DNA from: Prevotella melaninogenica ATCC 25845
GTDB taxonomy: Bacteria; Bacteroidota; Bacteroidia; Bacteroidales; Bacteroidaceae
Reading direction: 5' to 3'
Length of the DNA stretch: 64,000 bases
Assembly: GCF_000144405.1 (NCBI RefSeq)
Contig: NC_014370.1
Location: forward strand, 124,001 to 188,000
Part shown: positions 46,910-55,303 of the stretch, in pieces
How the letters are laid out: each line of letters starts with the position of its first letter
Position numbering within the stretch: position 1 is the first letter of the stretch
Made by a program: the position numbers and the translations under genes
The notes under the pieces: generated by a model
Databases searched by the model: none
The model's input: the letters and a program-made list of their open reading frames with translations, nothing else
Told to the model about the DNA's origin: nothing

Positions 46910-47725
46910 TTACTCAGCAGCTGGTGCTTCGTTCTCTGCCTTTGGAGCTTCTTCTGCCTTACGAGCAGCACGCTTTGGCTTAGCCTCAGCAGCCTCTTCA
47001 GCCTGCTCTGCAGCAGCCTTCTCGTCAGCCTTCTCAGCCTTACGCTCCTCAAGACCCTCTGCAATAGCACCGCAGCAAGCAGCGAGGATAGCCTCTACTG
47101 AATCCTTAGCATCGTCATTAGCTGGAATAACATAGTCGATGTTCTTTGGATCAGAGTTGGTATCAACGATACCGAATACAGGAATGCCGAGACGGTTAGC
47201 CTCCTTAACAGCGATGTGCTCCTTCATTACGTCTACAACGAAGAGTGCAGATGGCAAACGAGTCAAATCTGAGATAGAACCGAGGTTCTTCTCGAGCTTA
47301 GCACGCTGACGTGAAATCTGCAAAAGCTCACGCTTAGAGAGGTTAGAGAATGTTCCGTCGTTCATCAACTTGTCGATGTTCGTCATTTTCTTCACAGCCT
47401 TACGGATAGTTGGGAAGTTGGTCAGCATACCGCCAGCCCAACGCTCGTTTACGTATGGCATGTTAACAGCTGCAGCCTTCTCAGCTACAACTTCCTTAGC
47501 CTGTTTTTTAGTAGCGACGAACAAGATCTTCTTACCACTCTTAGCGATACCCTTGAGTGCCTCTGCTGCCTCGTCTATCTTAGCTACAGTCTTGTGAAGA
47601 TCGATGATGTGGATACCATTGCGCTCCATGAAGATGTAAGGAGCCATAGCTGGATTCCACTTGCGACGGAGGTGGCCAAAGTGACATCCTGCCTCCAATA
47701 ACTGGTCAAAATTTGTTCTTGACAT
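46910..47725 (-). CDS. rpsB: Ribosomal protein uS2
   Basis: This 271-residue 30S subunit protein has the S2 signature regions CHFGHLRRKWNPAMAPYIF and NMPYVNERWAGGMLTNFPT. The conserved PVFGIVDTNSDP motif is also present. The C-terminal 45 residues form an Ala/Glu/Lys-rich extension usual in this phylum. It sits between rpsI and tsf. Its 335-base upstream gap holds an 8-bp stem-loop and two heptad-repeat blocks. Confidence 0.97.
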   Translation of the reverse strand: MSRTNFDQLLEAGCHFGHLRRKWNPAMAPYIFMERNGIHIIDLHKTVAKIDEAAEALKGIAKSGKKILFVATKKQAKEVVAEKAAAVNMPYVNERWAGGMLTNFPTIRKAVKKMTNIDKLMNDGTFSNLSKRELLQISRQRAKLEKNLGSISDLTRLPSALFVVDVMKEHIAVKEANRLGIPVFGIVDTNSDPKNIDYVIPANDDAKDSVEAILAACCGAIAEGLEERKAEKADEKAAAEQAEEAAEAKPKRAARKAEEAPKAENEAPAAE

Positions 47726-47801
47726 TTTGTTTGTTTTTACTTGTTTACTTTCTTTTTAATTCTTTCTTGGCGAATGAGCTTCACCACGCTTTGTTAGAAT
47801 C

Positions 47802-47840
47802 AACTGACGGGTAGTCCCCCGATAAGGAATCGCGTCAGTT
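47802..47840 (-). promoter_or_regulatory. Stem-loop in the rpsB leader
   Basis: AACTGACG (47802-47809) pairs with CGTCAGTT (47833-47840) around a C-rich loop that can form an inner CGAT/ATCG pairing. It lies about 80 bases upstream of rpsB. S2 autoregulates its own mRNA in several bacteria; this stem is a candidate site, by inference. Confidence 0.45.
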
Positions 47841-47858
47841 TAGATACTAAACCCTTTT

Positions 47859-48051
47859 CCTTTGAACTTTGAGCTTTGAAATTTGAGCTTTAGCCTTTCA
47901 GCTTTCTGTTTGAACTTTTACCTTTCTGCTTCGTTTTATTCTTTTATCAAACAAAACATATCATAAAGTTCAATGTTCCAAGTTCAATGTTCAATGTCAA
48001 CTGTTCAATGTTCCAACTTCAATGGTCAAAGTTCCAAGTTCCAAGTTCCAA
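47859..48051. repeat. Two heptanucleotide repeat blocks between rpsI and rpsB
   Basis: The block at 47968-48051 is exactly twelve 7-base units: GTTCAAT, GTTCCAA, GTTCAAT, GTTCAAT, GTCAACT, GTTCAAT, GTTCCAA, CTTCAAT, GGTCAAA, and GTTCCAA three times. A second, more degenerate block (47859-47931) also keeps a 7-base period (GAACTTT, GAGCTTT, GAAATTT, GAGCTTT). The array abuts the rpsI stop codon. Confidence 0.8.
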
Positions 48052-48060
48052 AGGAAAATA

Positions 48061-48447
48061 TTAACGCTTACTGAACTGGAAGTGAGCACGAGCCTTTGGC
48101 TGACCTGGCTTCTTACGCTCAACAGTACGGCTGTCGCGTGTCAGGAATCCCTGGTCCTTAAGTGCTTTCTTATCTTCAGCGTTAACCTTAACCAATGCAC
48201 GAGCGATAGCAAGACGCAGTGCCTGGCTCTGACCAGTAAAGCCACCACCATCGAGGTTGGCCTTAATGTCATACTGACCTTCTACACCGAGCAACTGCAG
48301 TGGCTGCTTAACCACGTACTGCAGGATAGCTGATGGGAAGAATTCAGTTAAATCTTTCTTGTTGATTGTGATCTTACCGGTGCCCTCTGAGAGGTAAACA
48401 CGCGCTACAGCGCTCTTACGGCGACCAATTGCATTAATTACTTCCAT
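48061..48447 (-). CDS. rpsI: Ribosomal protein uS9
   Basis: This 128-residue protein contains AIGRRKSAVARVYLSEGTGK at the N-terminus and GGGFTGQSQALRLAIARAL. The basic C-terminus ERKKPGQPKARAHFQFSKR places its last residues at the P site. It starts 11 bases after rplM, the usual L13-S9 pair. Confidence 0.97.
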   Translation of the reverse strand: MEVINAIGRRKSAVARVYLSEGTGKITINKKDLTEFFPSAILQYVVKQPLQLLGVEGQYDIKANLDGGGFTGQSQALRLAIARALVKVNAEDKKALKDQGFLTRDSRTVERKKPGQPKARAHFQFSKR

Positions 48448-48458
48448 CTTTCTCCTTA

Positions 48459-48923
48459 TTATTTATACTGGTTAATATCAATTGCCTTTGGCTTCTGTGC
48501 CTCGAGACCGTTGAGCTCTGTACCTTCGATAACATAGAGGTTATCCAACAGATGACGACCTAAAGGACCCTTTGGTAACATACCCTTAACAGCATGACGA
48601 ATCATCTTGTCAATACCGTTCTTACGAGTACGAAGCTGTGCAGGTGTGTTGAAACGCTGACCACCAGGGTAACCAGTATAACGTGTGTAAACCTTATCAG
48701 TCTCCTTCTTACCAGAGAATACAACCTTAGCTGCATTGATAATGATTACGTTGTCACCACAATCTACGTGTGGGGTGAAAGTTGGCTTGTACTTTCCGCG
48801 AAGAAGCTTAGCTACTTTAGAGCAAAGGCGACCTACAACCTGATCGCTCGCGTCAATAACGACCCACTCTTTCTTAGCTGTTTCCTTGTTTACGGAAATA
48901 GTCTTGTAACTTAAAGTGTCCAT
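48459..48923 (-). CDS. rplM: Ribosomal protein uL13
   Basis: This 154-residue 50S protein has the family features WVVIDASDQVVGRLCSKVAK, GDNVIIINAAKVVFSGKK and GMLPKGPLGRHLLDNLYV. It is the first gene of the rplM-rpsI-rpsB-tsf cluster. A promoter box (TACCTTTG on minus, 49079-49086) gives a leader of about 150 bases. That leader may hold an autoregulatory structure, but I see only short GC-rich pairings there. Confidence 0.97.
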   Translation of the reverse strand: MDTLSYKTISVNKETAKKEWVVIDASDQVVGRLCSKVAKLLRGKYKPTFTPHVDCGDNVIIINAAKVVFSGKKETDKVYTRYTGYPGGQRFNTPAQLRTRKNGIDKMIRHAVKGMLPKGPLGRHLLDNLYVIEGTELNGLEAQKPKAIDINQYK

Positions 48924-49078
48924 TCTAAAAAATTAATAATTTTACTACTAAAAAACGTTTTCTATTTTTACGACTGTGCTTGACCTAACCATGCTGCCCG
49001 GCCAAAGACAACACTATTAACACGTATCGTATGGGGTTCTAAGAAAATCCCCCTTAATAATCGGACTGCAAAGGTACT

Positions 49079-49086
49079 TATTTTCA
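49079..49086 (-). promoter_or_regulatory. -7 box of the rplM operon
   Basis: On the minus strand TACCTTTG followed by CAGTCC. The divergent 565-base gap to the lactonase gene holds no ORF. Confidence 0.6.
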
Positions 49087-49368
49087 ACCTTATATAATTG
49101 TTTTGGATAGTAAGATTATATGTAGTTTATGATTATTTAACTAAAATGTTCGCTCGTTTGAGTCTGTTATTGTGTTTCTCCAAGGTTTTGTTTAATGTTG
49201 TTCTTACATCTTACCTTATAATATTCGTTGTCTTTGATGTTTGAACTTCTGCCTTACTAAACAGTCAAAATATTAGTCTTATCTCTCTGCGAATGTTTTT
49301 AAAAACTTAAAAACAAAGCGGGGAAGTCAAAAATGGTAAAAAAGATAGAGGTTTATCATAGTTTTATT

Positions 49369-49376
49369 TATTTTTG
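49369..49376 (+). promoter_or_regulatory. -7 box of the lactonase gene
   Basis: TATTTTTG followed by TAGCG, with a leader of about 110 bases. Confidence 0.45.
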
Positions 49377-49488
49377 TAGCGCTATAAAGCTACTTCTTAT
49401 ATCTTGAAAGAAGGGAATAAGTGAGGGGCTTATTATATTATAATAGGTGAAACATAAAATATAAACAAATATAGCAGATTAAACAAAG

Positions 49489-50583
49489 ATGAATTTTAAA
49501 TCTATTTTATTAGGTGCGGCTTTGGCCGTTAGTCCTGTGTTCGGTTTTGCCGACAGTAATATCAAGATGGTTGTCGGAACCTATACTGATGCTGGCAGTC
49601 AGGGGTTGTATTCATTCTCTTTCGACCAGTCTACTGGTAAGGCATCGGGTATCACTTCGTTAAAGGTTGACAATCCTTCTTATTTTACTTTCAGCAAGGA
49701 TGGTCGTAATATCTATGCTGTTAGCGAGAAGAATAATGCGACAGCTGTTCTTAATAGCATTGGTTACGACCCTGTAAACGGTACTTTCGCTTTTAAAAAC
49801 TCACAGCTAACGCATGGTGGCGATCCTTGTTATGTGTCTACAGATGGCAAGATTGCACTTACTGCTAACTACTCTGGGGGTACTATCTCTGTCTTCCCAA
49901 TTCTTAAGAATGGAACACTCGATAAGTCTTTGTTGCAGTTGGGTAGTGTGAAGAGTGGTCCTAACCGTTCACGTCAGAACACACCTCATGCACATTGTGC
50001 TATCTTTGCGCCTGATGGTTATATCCTTACAACCGACTTTAGTGGCGACCGTATTCTTTGTTTCTCTTATAACAAGCGTGATAAGAAGTTAGAGGATCAT
50101 GGTATTGCGGCTAATGTAAAACCAGGTTCTGGTCCACGTCATCTTGTTTTCTCTCCTAATGGTAGATATGCTTACCTTATGAACGAGTTGTCTGGTAAGG
50201 TGATTGTTTATAGTTATAGTGACGGTAAGTTAAAGGAACTTCAGTCTATCGCTGCTGATAACGCTAACGCACGTGGGGGTGCTGATATCCATGTCAGTCC
50301 TGATGGTATGTTTGTTTATACAAGCACACGTCTGAAGGGTGATGGTATCACTATCTTCCGTGTAGGCAATAAGGGTACCTTGACTCGTGTGGGTGCGCAA
50401 CTTACTGGTAAACATCCACGCAACTTTGCTATCACCCCAAATGGCAACTTCCTGCTCGTTGCTTGTCGTGATGATAACTCTATACAGGTTTACTCACGTG
50501 ATAAGGATACGGGCTTGCTTAAGAATACTCATCAGGATATTGTCCTCAGCCACCCTGTTTGCGTGAAGTTCTATCCGGAATAA
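49489..50583 (+). CDS. Secreted lactonase-family beta-propeller (6-phosphogluconolactonase-like)
   Basis: This 364-residue protein has a signal peptide (MNFKSILLGAALAVSPVFGF) and then a seven-bladed propeller of the YbhE/lactonase type. Repeated blade motifs include MVVGTYTDAGSQGLYSFSFD, NTPHAHCAIFAPDGYILTTD, SGPRHLVFSPNGRYAYLMNE and GKHPRNFAITPNGNFLLVAC. The conserved His, Arg and Asn residues of the family pocket are present. Cytosolic relatives hydrolyse 6-phosphogluconolactone; an exported copy more likely acts on another sugar lactone. It is a single gene followed by tandem repeats rather than a clear terminator. Confidence 0.8.
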   Translation: MNFKSILLGAALAVSPVFGFADSNIKMVVGTYTDAGSQGLYSFSFDQSTGKASGITSLKVDNPSYFTFSKDGRNIYAVSEKNNATAVLNSIGYDPVNGTFAFKNSQLTHGGDPCYVSTDGKIALTANYSGGTISVFPILKNGTLDKSLLQLGSVKSGPNRSRQNTPHAHCAIFAPDGYILTTDFSGDRILCFSYNKRDKKLEDHGIAANVKPGSGPRHLVFSPNGRYAYLMNELSGKVIVYSYSDGKLKELQSIAADNANARGGADIHVSPDGMFVYTSTRLKGDGITIFRVGNKGTLTRVGAQLTGKHPRNFAITPNGNFLLVACRDDNSIQVYSRDKDTGLLKNTHQDIVLSHPVCVKFYPE

Positions 50584-50589
50584 GGCTCT

Positions 50590-50830
50590 TTTGGGAGTTA
50601 AGGAGATTTCAAGAGGAGTTAAAGGAGTTAAGGAGTTGAAGGGAGTTAAGACATTAGTCTTTTTCCTTTCGCTCTTTTGCTGTTTTTAGGAGTTAAGGAG
50701 TTAAGGAGTGAAATGGAGTTAAGACATTAGTCTTTTTTCTTTCGCTCCTTTGCTGTTTTTAGGAGTTAAAGGAGTTAAGGAGTGAAATGGAGTTAAGACG
50801 TTGCTACTATTCCTTTCAATCCTCTCACTC
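50590..50830 (+). repeat. 73-74 bp tandem repeat built from GGAGTTAA octamers
   Basis: Three head-to-tail units carry the phrase GGAGTTAAGACATTAGTCTTT (truncated in the third) followed by TTTCGCTC and TTTGCTGTTTTTAGGAGTTA. The phrase starts near 50651, 50724 and 50798. Within each unit AGGAGTTA repeats every eight bases. It lies just after the lactonase stop. The rest of the gap up to 51120 is AT-rich with no gene. Confidence 0.75.
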
Positions 50831-51125
50831 TTTTATTATTTTTATTGCTGTCTGGTAAAAATAAACTGAAAGCTCTGTATCTCTTTATCTATCGGTGTTG
50901 CAGCCGTTTTAATTATCCAGGGGCTTGGTTTTTAGTTTCAAACTGTAAGTGTTATAAAATGTGCTTATTTTGACAAGGCAAGACCTATAACAACCAGATA
51001 AATTAATGAAATCATAATTTTTAGCCTATTTTATCTAACACAGATAACTCTAAAAAAGTTTTATCGGACACCAATATATTATTTTCTCACAGAGTATAAG
51101 AAGTCTACACTTAATTCTAATTTAC

Positions 51126-51168
51126 AAAAAGGCTGCATCAAAATGAAACCATTTTAATGCAGCCCTTA
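51126..51168 (-). terminator. Terminator of the fimbrillin-like lipoprotein
   Basis: AAAGGCTGCATCAAAATG pairs with CATTTTAATGCAGCCCTT. On the minus strand it is followed by TTTTTG. It could also stop transcription from the other side. Confidence 0.75.
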
Positions 51169-51188
51169 ATATTTAAAGTGACTGAGAA

Positions 51189-53960
51189 TTAATTCGTAGG
51201 ACTTGCTACTGGGCGAACGCCGAATGCATAGCTGTAAGCATTTCGTGCATCACTATTTTTAACTGGCAATGACAAAGAGCCATTTGCCATCTTGGCACGC
51301 CATGCATAACCTAACTGACCGCCAACCTCTACTGCAACACCAGTCCAATAGAAACCAGCCACATTCTTCTGAACTAATTTTCCAGCACTACGTGCACCAC
51401 ACGCTGGGAAGTAGATTTCCTTATTATTATCAGCACGAAGAGTGTATCCATTATCCCATGTTGCATCCGTAGTATTGAAGTCCTTGAAAACGTATGCATT
51501 AGGCATCTGATAACCTACTGGAGATGGGTCGTAAATAGTCTTAACAACAACAGAATTCAAACCATCAATTGTATTACTATTAATTGACCACAGGTTAATG
51601 TACTGCTTGTACTGCCAACCCAACTTACCTGCACCTACCTCTGGAAGCATTACACCTGGATTGCAAATACCACGTCCAATTGTACGACCTAACATAATAG
51701 TTCTGTATGGCTCATTATGCTCAGCTTGGTCTGGAATCTTTTGATAACTGCTTTCATAAGAGTAACCGCTAATGTTATCTACTCCTGGGAGTGCATCCTT
51801 ACGACCCCACTGGTAGAGTGTGCAGTATCCCTCACGGACAGCATCATCACCAGCCTGCTCGATTTCAATCTCACCCTTCTTTCCTGAGCCTTCCTGCTCG
51901 ATAACAACAGTTACCTTGCGTGCTTCCGTCTTTGCCATCCACTTTGTGTACTTCCAACCCAGCGTCTCGTTTGTAAAGTTATAAGTAGTACCTGCACTTG
52001 TAAACTTGATTGGATCGAGCGCAGTCTTAGGAGCAAACCATAAATGCCAAGACCAAAGAACCTTACCTGAATCATCTGTAACGGCAACAATGGTATTACC
52101 ATTAGCAAGCTGATTTTCGTTAACAGTGAATGTAAGGAAGTCCTTATCTCCACCATTCTGCTTAACTTCAAGATTGCTTACAACACCTGGCACATCAGTC
52201 CATACAACCTCTGCAAGTTTTGCAGCATAAGAACGATTCTGCACATTGATGTAAGGACTTGTGATTTCTCTGTCCAAATGATCAACAAACTTATGCAGAA
52301 CAAGGTCCTCGTCATAAAAACCACCGCCATCTTTCGGCAAGTATACACTTGAAGCTTTACTGATATAAGCTGACTCGTTAGTTGATCCGCCCTTGATAGC
52401 ATTACCATATACCAAAGGAATACGGTAAGTACCTGGCGCAGAGATTACGTAGCTGTTAGCGGTATTCTCAATTGCGTCAGCACCAGTCTTGTTAGAGAGG
52501 TTATAGTTTGTTACAGCTGTTGCTTTCTGCAAGCCCTCATTACGCTCCTTGAGAAGGTCCTTAACGTTCTGTGTGATAGTTGCTGTACCAGTCTCACCAG
52601 CAGAAGTTGTACTACCATTACCACCTTCCAGAGTAAGGTTTGTCAGCCATTCAGGCTTCGCTACAGAAGCACCATTAACCTTGTAATCAACAACCTTCCA
52701 CTTCAGAGGCTTCTTCACACCATTCTCTGTAATGTATGACTGAACCATATATGTACTTGTTGTTGTAGCATCCTTAGCAGCAATACCAGGCGATGATGGG
52801 TTCAGCACATACTCAAAGCTACCAGCTTTCTGAGAAAGCTCATAGGTCTTTGTTGTACCGGCCTTCCAAGAGCCCCTGAGCGCAGCAGTGATAGCTGGAG
52901 TACCAGCGTTGTCAAAGTAGATATTAACTCTCACACCAGCAAGACTTTGTGGAATCATATAGAAGGTGTAGTTGTCATTATTATCTCTACCGGTGATAAT
53001 CTTATTCGTACCCGATGTGCTTACGTTCAAGCCGTCAACTTTGAAGGTTGCCTTATCCTTCACATCTGTCCACGCACGGTCAAGATCGCCAGTAGATGTT
53101 AGGAGCACACCTGAAGGCAATGTAAACTTACCCTTGCTCAAAGCATCTACAATCTCAATCTTGGTAATATTGTGACCAGCTGCAACATTCTCGCCGAGCT
53201 TGAAGCGGATAGCTGTCATTGCGTGCTGGAACTTAATAGGAACAACTGGTGCTGTACCCTGTGTTACGTACTGTACAGGAGTCTCACCAGAGCAAGCTGT
53301 CATAAGGTCCTTCTGATTAGTAGCATCAGTCTCTACCTGTACGTTCACGTAAGGAACTGAAGTACCCTGTGAAGAAAGAGCCAGCTTGTCATAAGCATCT
53401 GTAATCTGTGGATAGACAGCATAGAACTTAGCATAAGGCTGGCTCATTGCCCAATAGAACGTGTTCTTGAAAGTACCGTTAGCACCTACCTCCTCATTGT
53501 GGAACCAAGAGCTAAGGGCAGAGGCTGATGCACCACGAGAACCAATGGCAGAGAACTTGCCAAGTGTTGCAGTGGTAATGATGTCAGCACGGGTTGCAGG
53601 ATTTGACTTAAAGTCTTCATTGTAAATACCTGGCAAGGTTGTCTCAACAAGACAGTAGTCGCTATTGCCCTCAACAGCAAGCTTCTGGTCAACGAGATCC
53701 TCTGGCTTCAAGCCAAAATCGCTCAACTGATCAGCATAGGCAGCACGGGTCAAGGCACGTGTAGTCTGTGTATTGTCACCTGCCACACCTACATTGAAAG
53801 CAACAGCTGTGCCGTTCTCCTGATTATTTACTACCGAATCAAAATCGTTGTCTGAACAGCCGGTAAGTCCCAGAGCGGTCAAACCGCTGAGACAAACAAA
53901 TGTGAGCGTTTTTACGCCCGACTTATGCGTAAAGCAATTTCTGAAATTATTAATCTTCAT
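51189..53960 (-). CDS. Large fimbrillin-family surface lipoprotein
   Basis: I start at the ATG at 53960 (MKINNFRNCFTHKSGVKTLT), eight codons inside a GTG-initiated longer frame; it gives 923 residues. The lipobox is ALGLTGC. Residues about 45-380 are fimbrillin-like (AVAFNVGVAG, VPIKFQHAMTAIRFKLG). The middle is beta-sandwich-like. The last 220 residues have the pattern common at the C-terminus of Bacteroidetes fimbrillins and related surface proteins: TLYQWGRKD, IYDPSPVGYQMPN, YFPACGARSAGK, AYSYAFGVRPV. It is likely a fimbrial tip/anchor or adhesin. A 54-codon peptide gene is directly upstream, and both probably share the promoter at 54302. Confidence 0.75.
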   Translation of the reverse strand: MKINNFRNCFTHKSGVKTLTFVCLSGLTALGLTGCSDNDFDSVVNNQENGTAVAFNVGVAGDNTQTTRALTRAAYADQLSDFGLKPEDLVDQKLAVEGNSDYCLVETTLPGIYNEDFKSNPATRADIITTATLGKFSAIGSRGASASALSSWFHNEEVGANGTFKNTFYWAMSQPYAKFYAVYPQITDAYDKLALSSQGTSVPYVNVQVETDATNQKDLMTACSGETPVQYVTQGTAPVVPIKFQHAMTAIRFKLGENVAAGHNITKIEIVDALSKGKFTLPSGVLLTSTGDLDRAWTDVKDKATFKVDGLNVSTSGTNKIITGRDNNDNYTFYMIPQSLAGVRVNIYFDNAGTPAITAALRGSWKAGTTKTYELSQKAGSFEYVLNPSSPGIAAKDATTTSTYMVQSYITENGVKKPLKWKVVDYKVNGASVAKPEWLTNLTLEGGNGSTTSAGETGTATITQNVKDLLKERNEGLQKATAVTNYNLSNKTGADAIENTANSYVISAPGTYRIPLVYGNAIKGGSTNESAYISKASSVYLPKDGGGFYDEDLVLHKFVDHLDREITSPYINVQNRSYAAKLAEVVWTDVPGVVSNLEVKQNGGDKDFLTFTVNENQLANGNTIVAVTDDSGKVLWSWHLWFAPKTALDPIKFTSAGTTYNFTNETLGWKYTKWMAKTEARKVTVVIEQEGSGKKGEIEIEQAGDDAVREGYCTLYQWGRKDALPGVDNISGYSYESSYQKIPDQAEHNEPYRTIMLGRTIGRGICNPGVMLPEVGAGKLGWQYKQYINLWSINSNTIDGLNSVVVKTIYDPSPVGYQMPNAYVFKDFNTTDATWDNGYTLRADNNKEIYFPACGARSAGKLVQKNVAGFYWTGVAVEVGGQLGYAWRAKMANGSLSLPVKNSDARNAYSYAFGVRPVASPTN

Positions 53961-54006
53961 TATAGTTAATGTCTTTTTTATCACAAATAATAAAAAGATT
54001 TAAAAC

Positions 54007-54171
54007 TTACTCGCCCACCAATTCTGTGTCTGTATTATCCTCCACAGGGGGAATCACTTCAGGAGTTGTATTAACAGGAGGGCTACCAGCCAAGATTGGG
54101 CAATCCCCAGCCAAGCTAAACGTCAAAATTTGAGGCTCTATATAGGCCTTCTTCTCTTTGTCTTGTTTCAT
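54007..54171 (-). CDS. Small peptide preceding the fimbrillin-like lipoprotein
   Basis: This 54-codon gene begins MKQDKEKKAYIEPQILTFSL, continues with AGDCPILAGSPPVNTT and ends with the acidic, Pro-rich VEDNTDTELVGE. Its plan (charged start, a single YxxP, a hydrophobic stretch, a Gly turn, then a Pro/acidic tail) is the same as the 64-residue peptide at 13070, which also precedes a surface lipoprotein. It ends 46 bases before the next start codon. The promoter TAATTTTG lies about 130 bases upstream. Function is unknown. Confidence 0.65.
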   Translation of the reverse strand: MKQDKEKKAYIEPQILTFSLAGDCPILAGSPPVNTTPEVIPPVEDNTDTELVGE

Positions 54172-54301
54172 TTTTATTTAATATATATAAAATTATTTTT
54201 TGTGTCTATAATTATTTGGGTGGTTATAGCTTATAAGGTGTTTAAAATCTGTAATTTAAAGATTTGTTGGTAATATCGCATTATTACCCTGAAAGCGGGT
54301 G

Positions 54302-54333
54302 CAAAATTAATAAAAGATATTCAAATATACAAA
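54302..54333 (-). promoter_or_regulatory. Promoter of the small peptide/fimbrillin pair
   Basis: On the minus strand TTTG (54333-54330), 20 bases, TAATTTTG (54309-54302). Confidence 0.65.
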
Positions 54334-54375
54334 TTTTATTTAAACAAATTTCTTTTTATACATTTTTTTTTTAGG

Positions 54376-55165
54376 TTCTTCTGTTAAAAGCATAGATTGG
54401 AAATAGAATAAGACTTATACACTTCCTTAGTATGACTATCCCAAATTAGATGGTTTTATAAAGGGGATAGGCTATAAGGTTAAATTCAAATTGATACTAT
54501 ATCTATCCATTGCCTACAAACTGTTTATTCCCTTATTGATTGAGGTTTGTAAACTATTTTCAAGCAGATTGAAATCAATAAATGCTTTTTTGGCTTCTAA
54601 AAGACGGCTAATTGAGTTGCAAAAGATGCTCTTTTGAGGGCTTACTAACGCCCTTTTGAAGTCCAAGTAAGCATCTTTTATCTTGGTACTTTATAATCAT
54701 TTGATTCTCTGTTGGTTACAAACTTGCTTTTTATGCGTGTTTTTATCCTTATTTATAGATGTTTTATTCGAAATTATGTGATGATTTTTCGGGCTGTTGT
54801 CTGAATTTTCATCGTATTAACCCCAAGTCGGTCATTAGACCACAAAATGTATATTTCTTATTATTATGGTATTGTTTCCTAACATCTTTTATGTTCTTAT
54901 TGGCATCTTGTCTGTCTTTGTAACTTGATGTAACCCACTGCGCTTATGTTCCAGAAACAAACAATCAGCTCGATAATAAAATAAAATATGTTTAGGCTCT
55001 AATGAGCGATTTGGGGTAAAACGAAACAGTTGCCTATGTCAGATAATGATTATAAAATAGATAGTTTGATAGTCTTGGCTATGTTTTTATTTAATGAATC
55101 ATTGCTGTTCTTCCGTTAAAGCTATACGTAAAAAGTCTACGCATTTAACGGAAAATCTCATAGGA
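54376..55165 (+). repeat. Dispersed repeat family A, copy 4, interrupted by family B
   Basis: It is colinear with copy 2: CTTCTGTTAAAAGCATAG..., CCCAAATTAGATGGTTTTAT, the core AAAAGATGCTC...AGCATCTTTT (about 54616-54681) and GATTCTCTGTTGGTTACAAA. After GTATTAA the similarity breaks for about 195 bases (the family B element) and resumes as AAACGAAACAGTTGCCTATG. It ends with the CTTCCGTTAAAGCTATACG and TTTAACGGAAAATCTCA stretch shared with copy 2. No gene is conserved. Confidence 0.75.
54822..55017 (+). mobile_element. MITE-like family B element, complete copy
   Basis: The terminal inverted repeats are ACCCCAAGTCGGTCATTAGA at the left and, at the right, the complement of ACCCCAAATCGCTCATTAGA. 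The inside (about 150 bases) is also partly inverted (TTATTATTATGG / AATAAAATAAAATATG) and includes AACATCTTTTATGTTCTTAT and TAACTTGATGTAACCCACTG, matched in reverse at 17.1 kb. It has no ORF. It interrupts a family A copy between GTATTAA and AAACGAAA, with a possible TAA/TTAA target. Confidence 0.7.
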
Positions 55166-55231
55166 AGATACAAAGACGTTTCAGGACTATCTGTCGTTAT
55201 TTATTTGCTCGCATAATAACGTCTTGATTCC

Positions 55232-55262
55232 TTGCAAATACAAAAAAAAGAATGTATCTTTG
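55232..55262 (+). promoter_or_regulatory. Promoter of the hybrid regulator
   Basis: TTG (55232-55234), 20 bases, TATCTTTG (55255-55262), about 40 bases before the start. Confidence 0.65.
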
Positions 55263-55303
55263 CTGCAATAAACCTGTATTATACATAATCTTTTTTGATA
55301 TTT

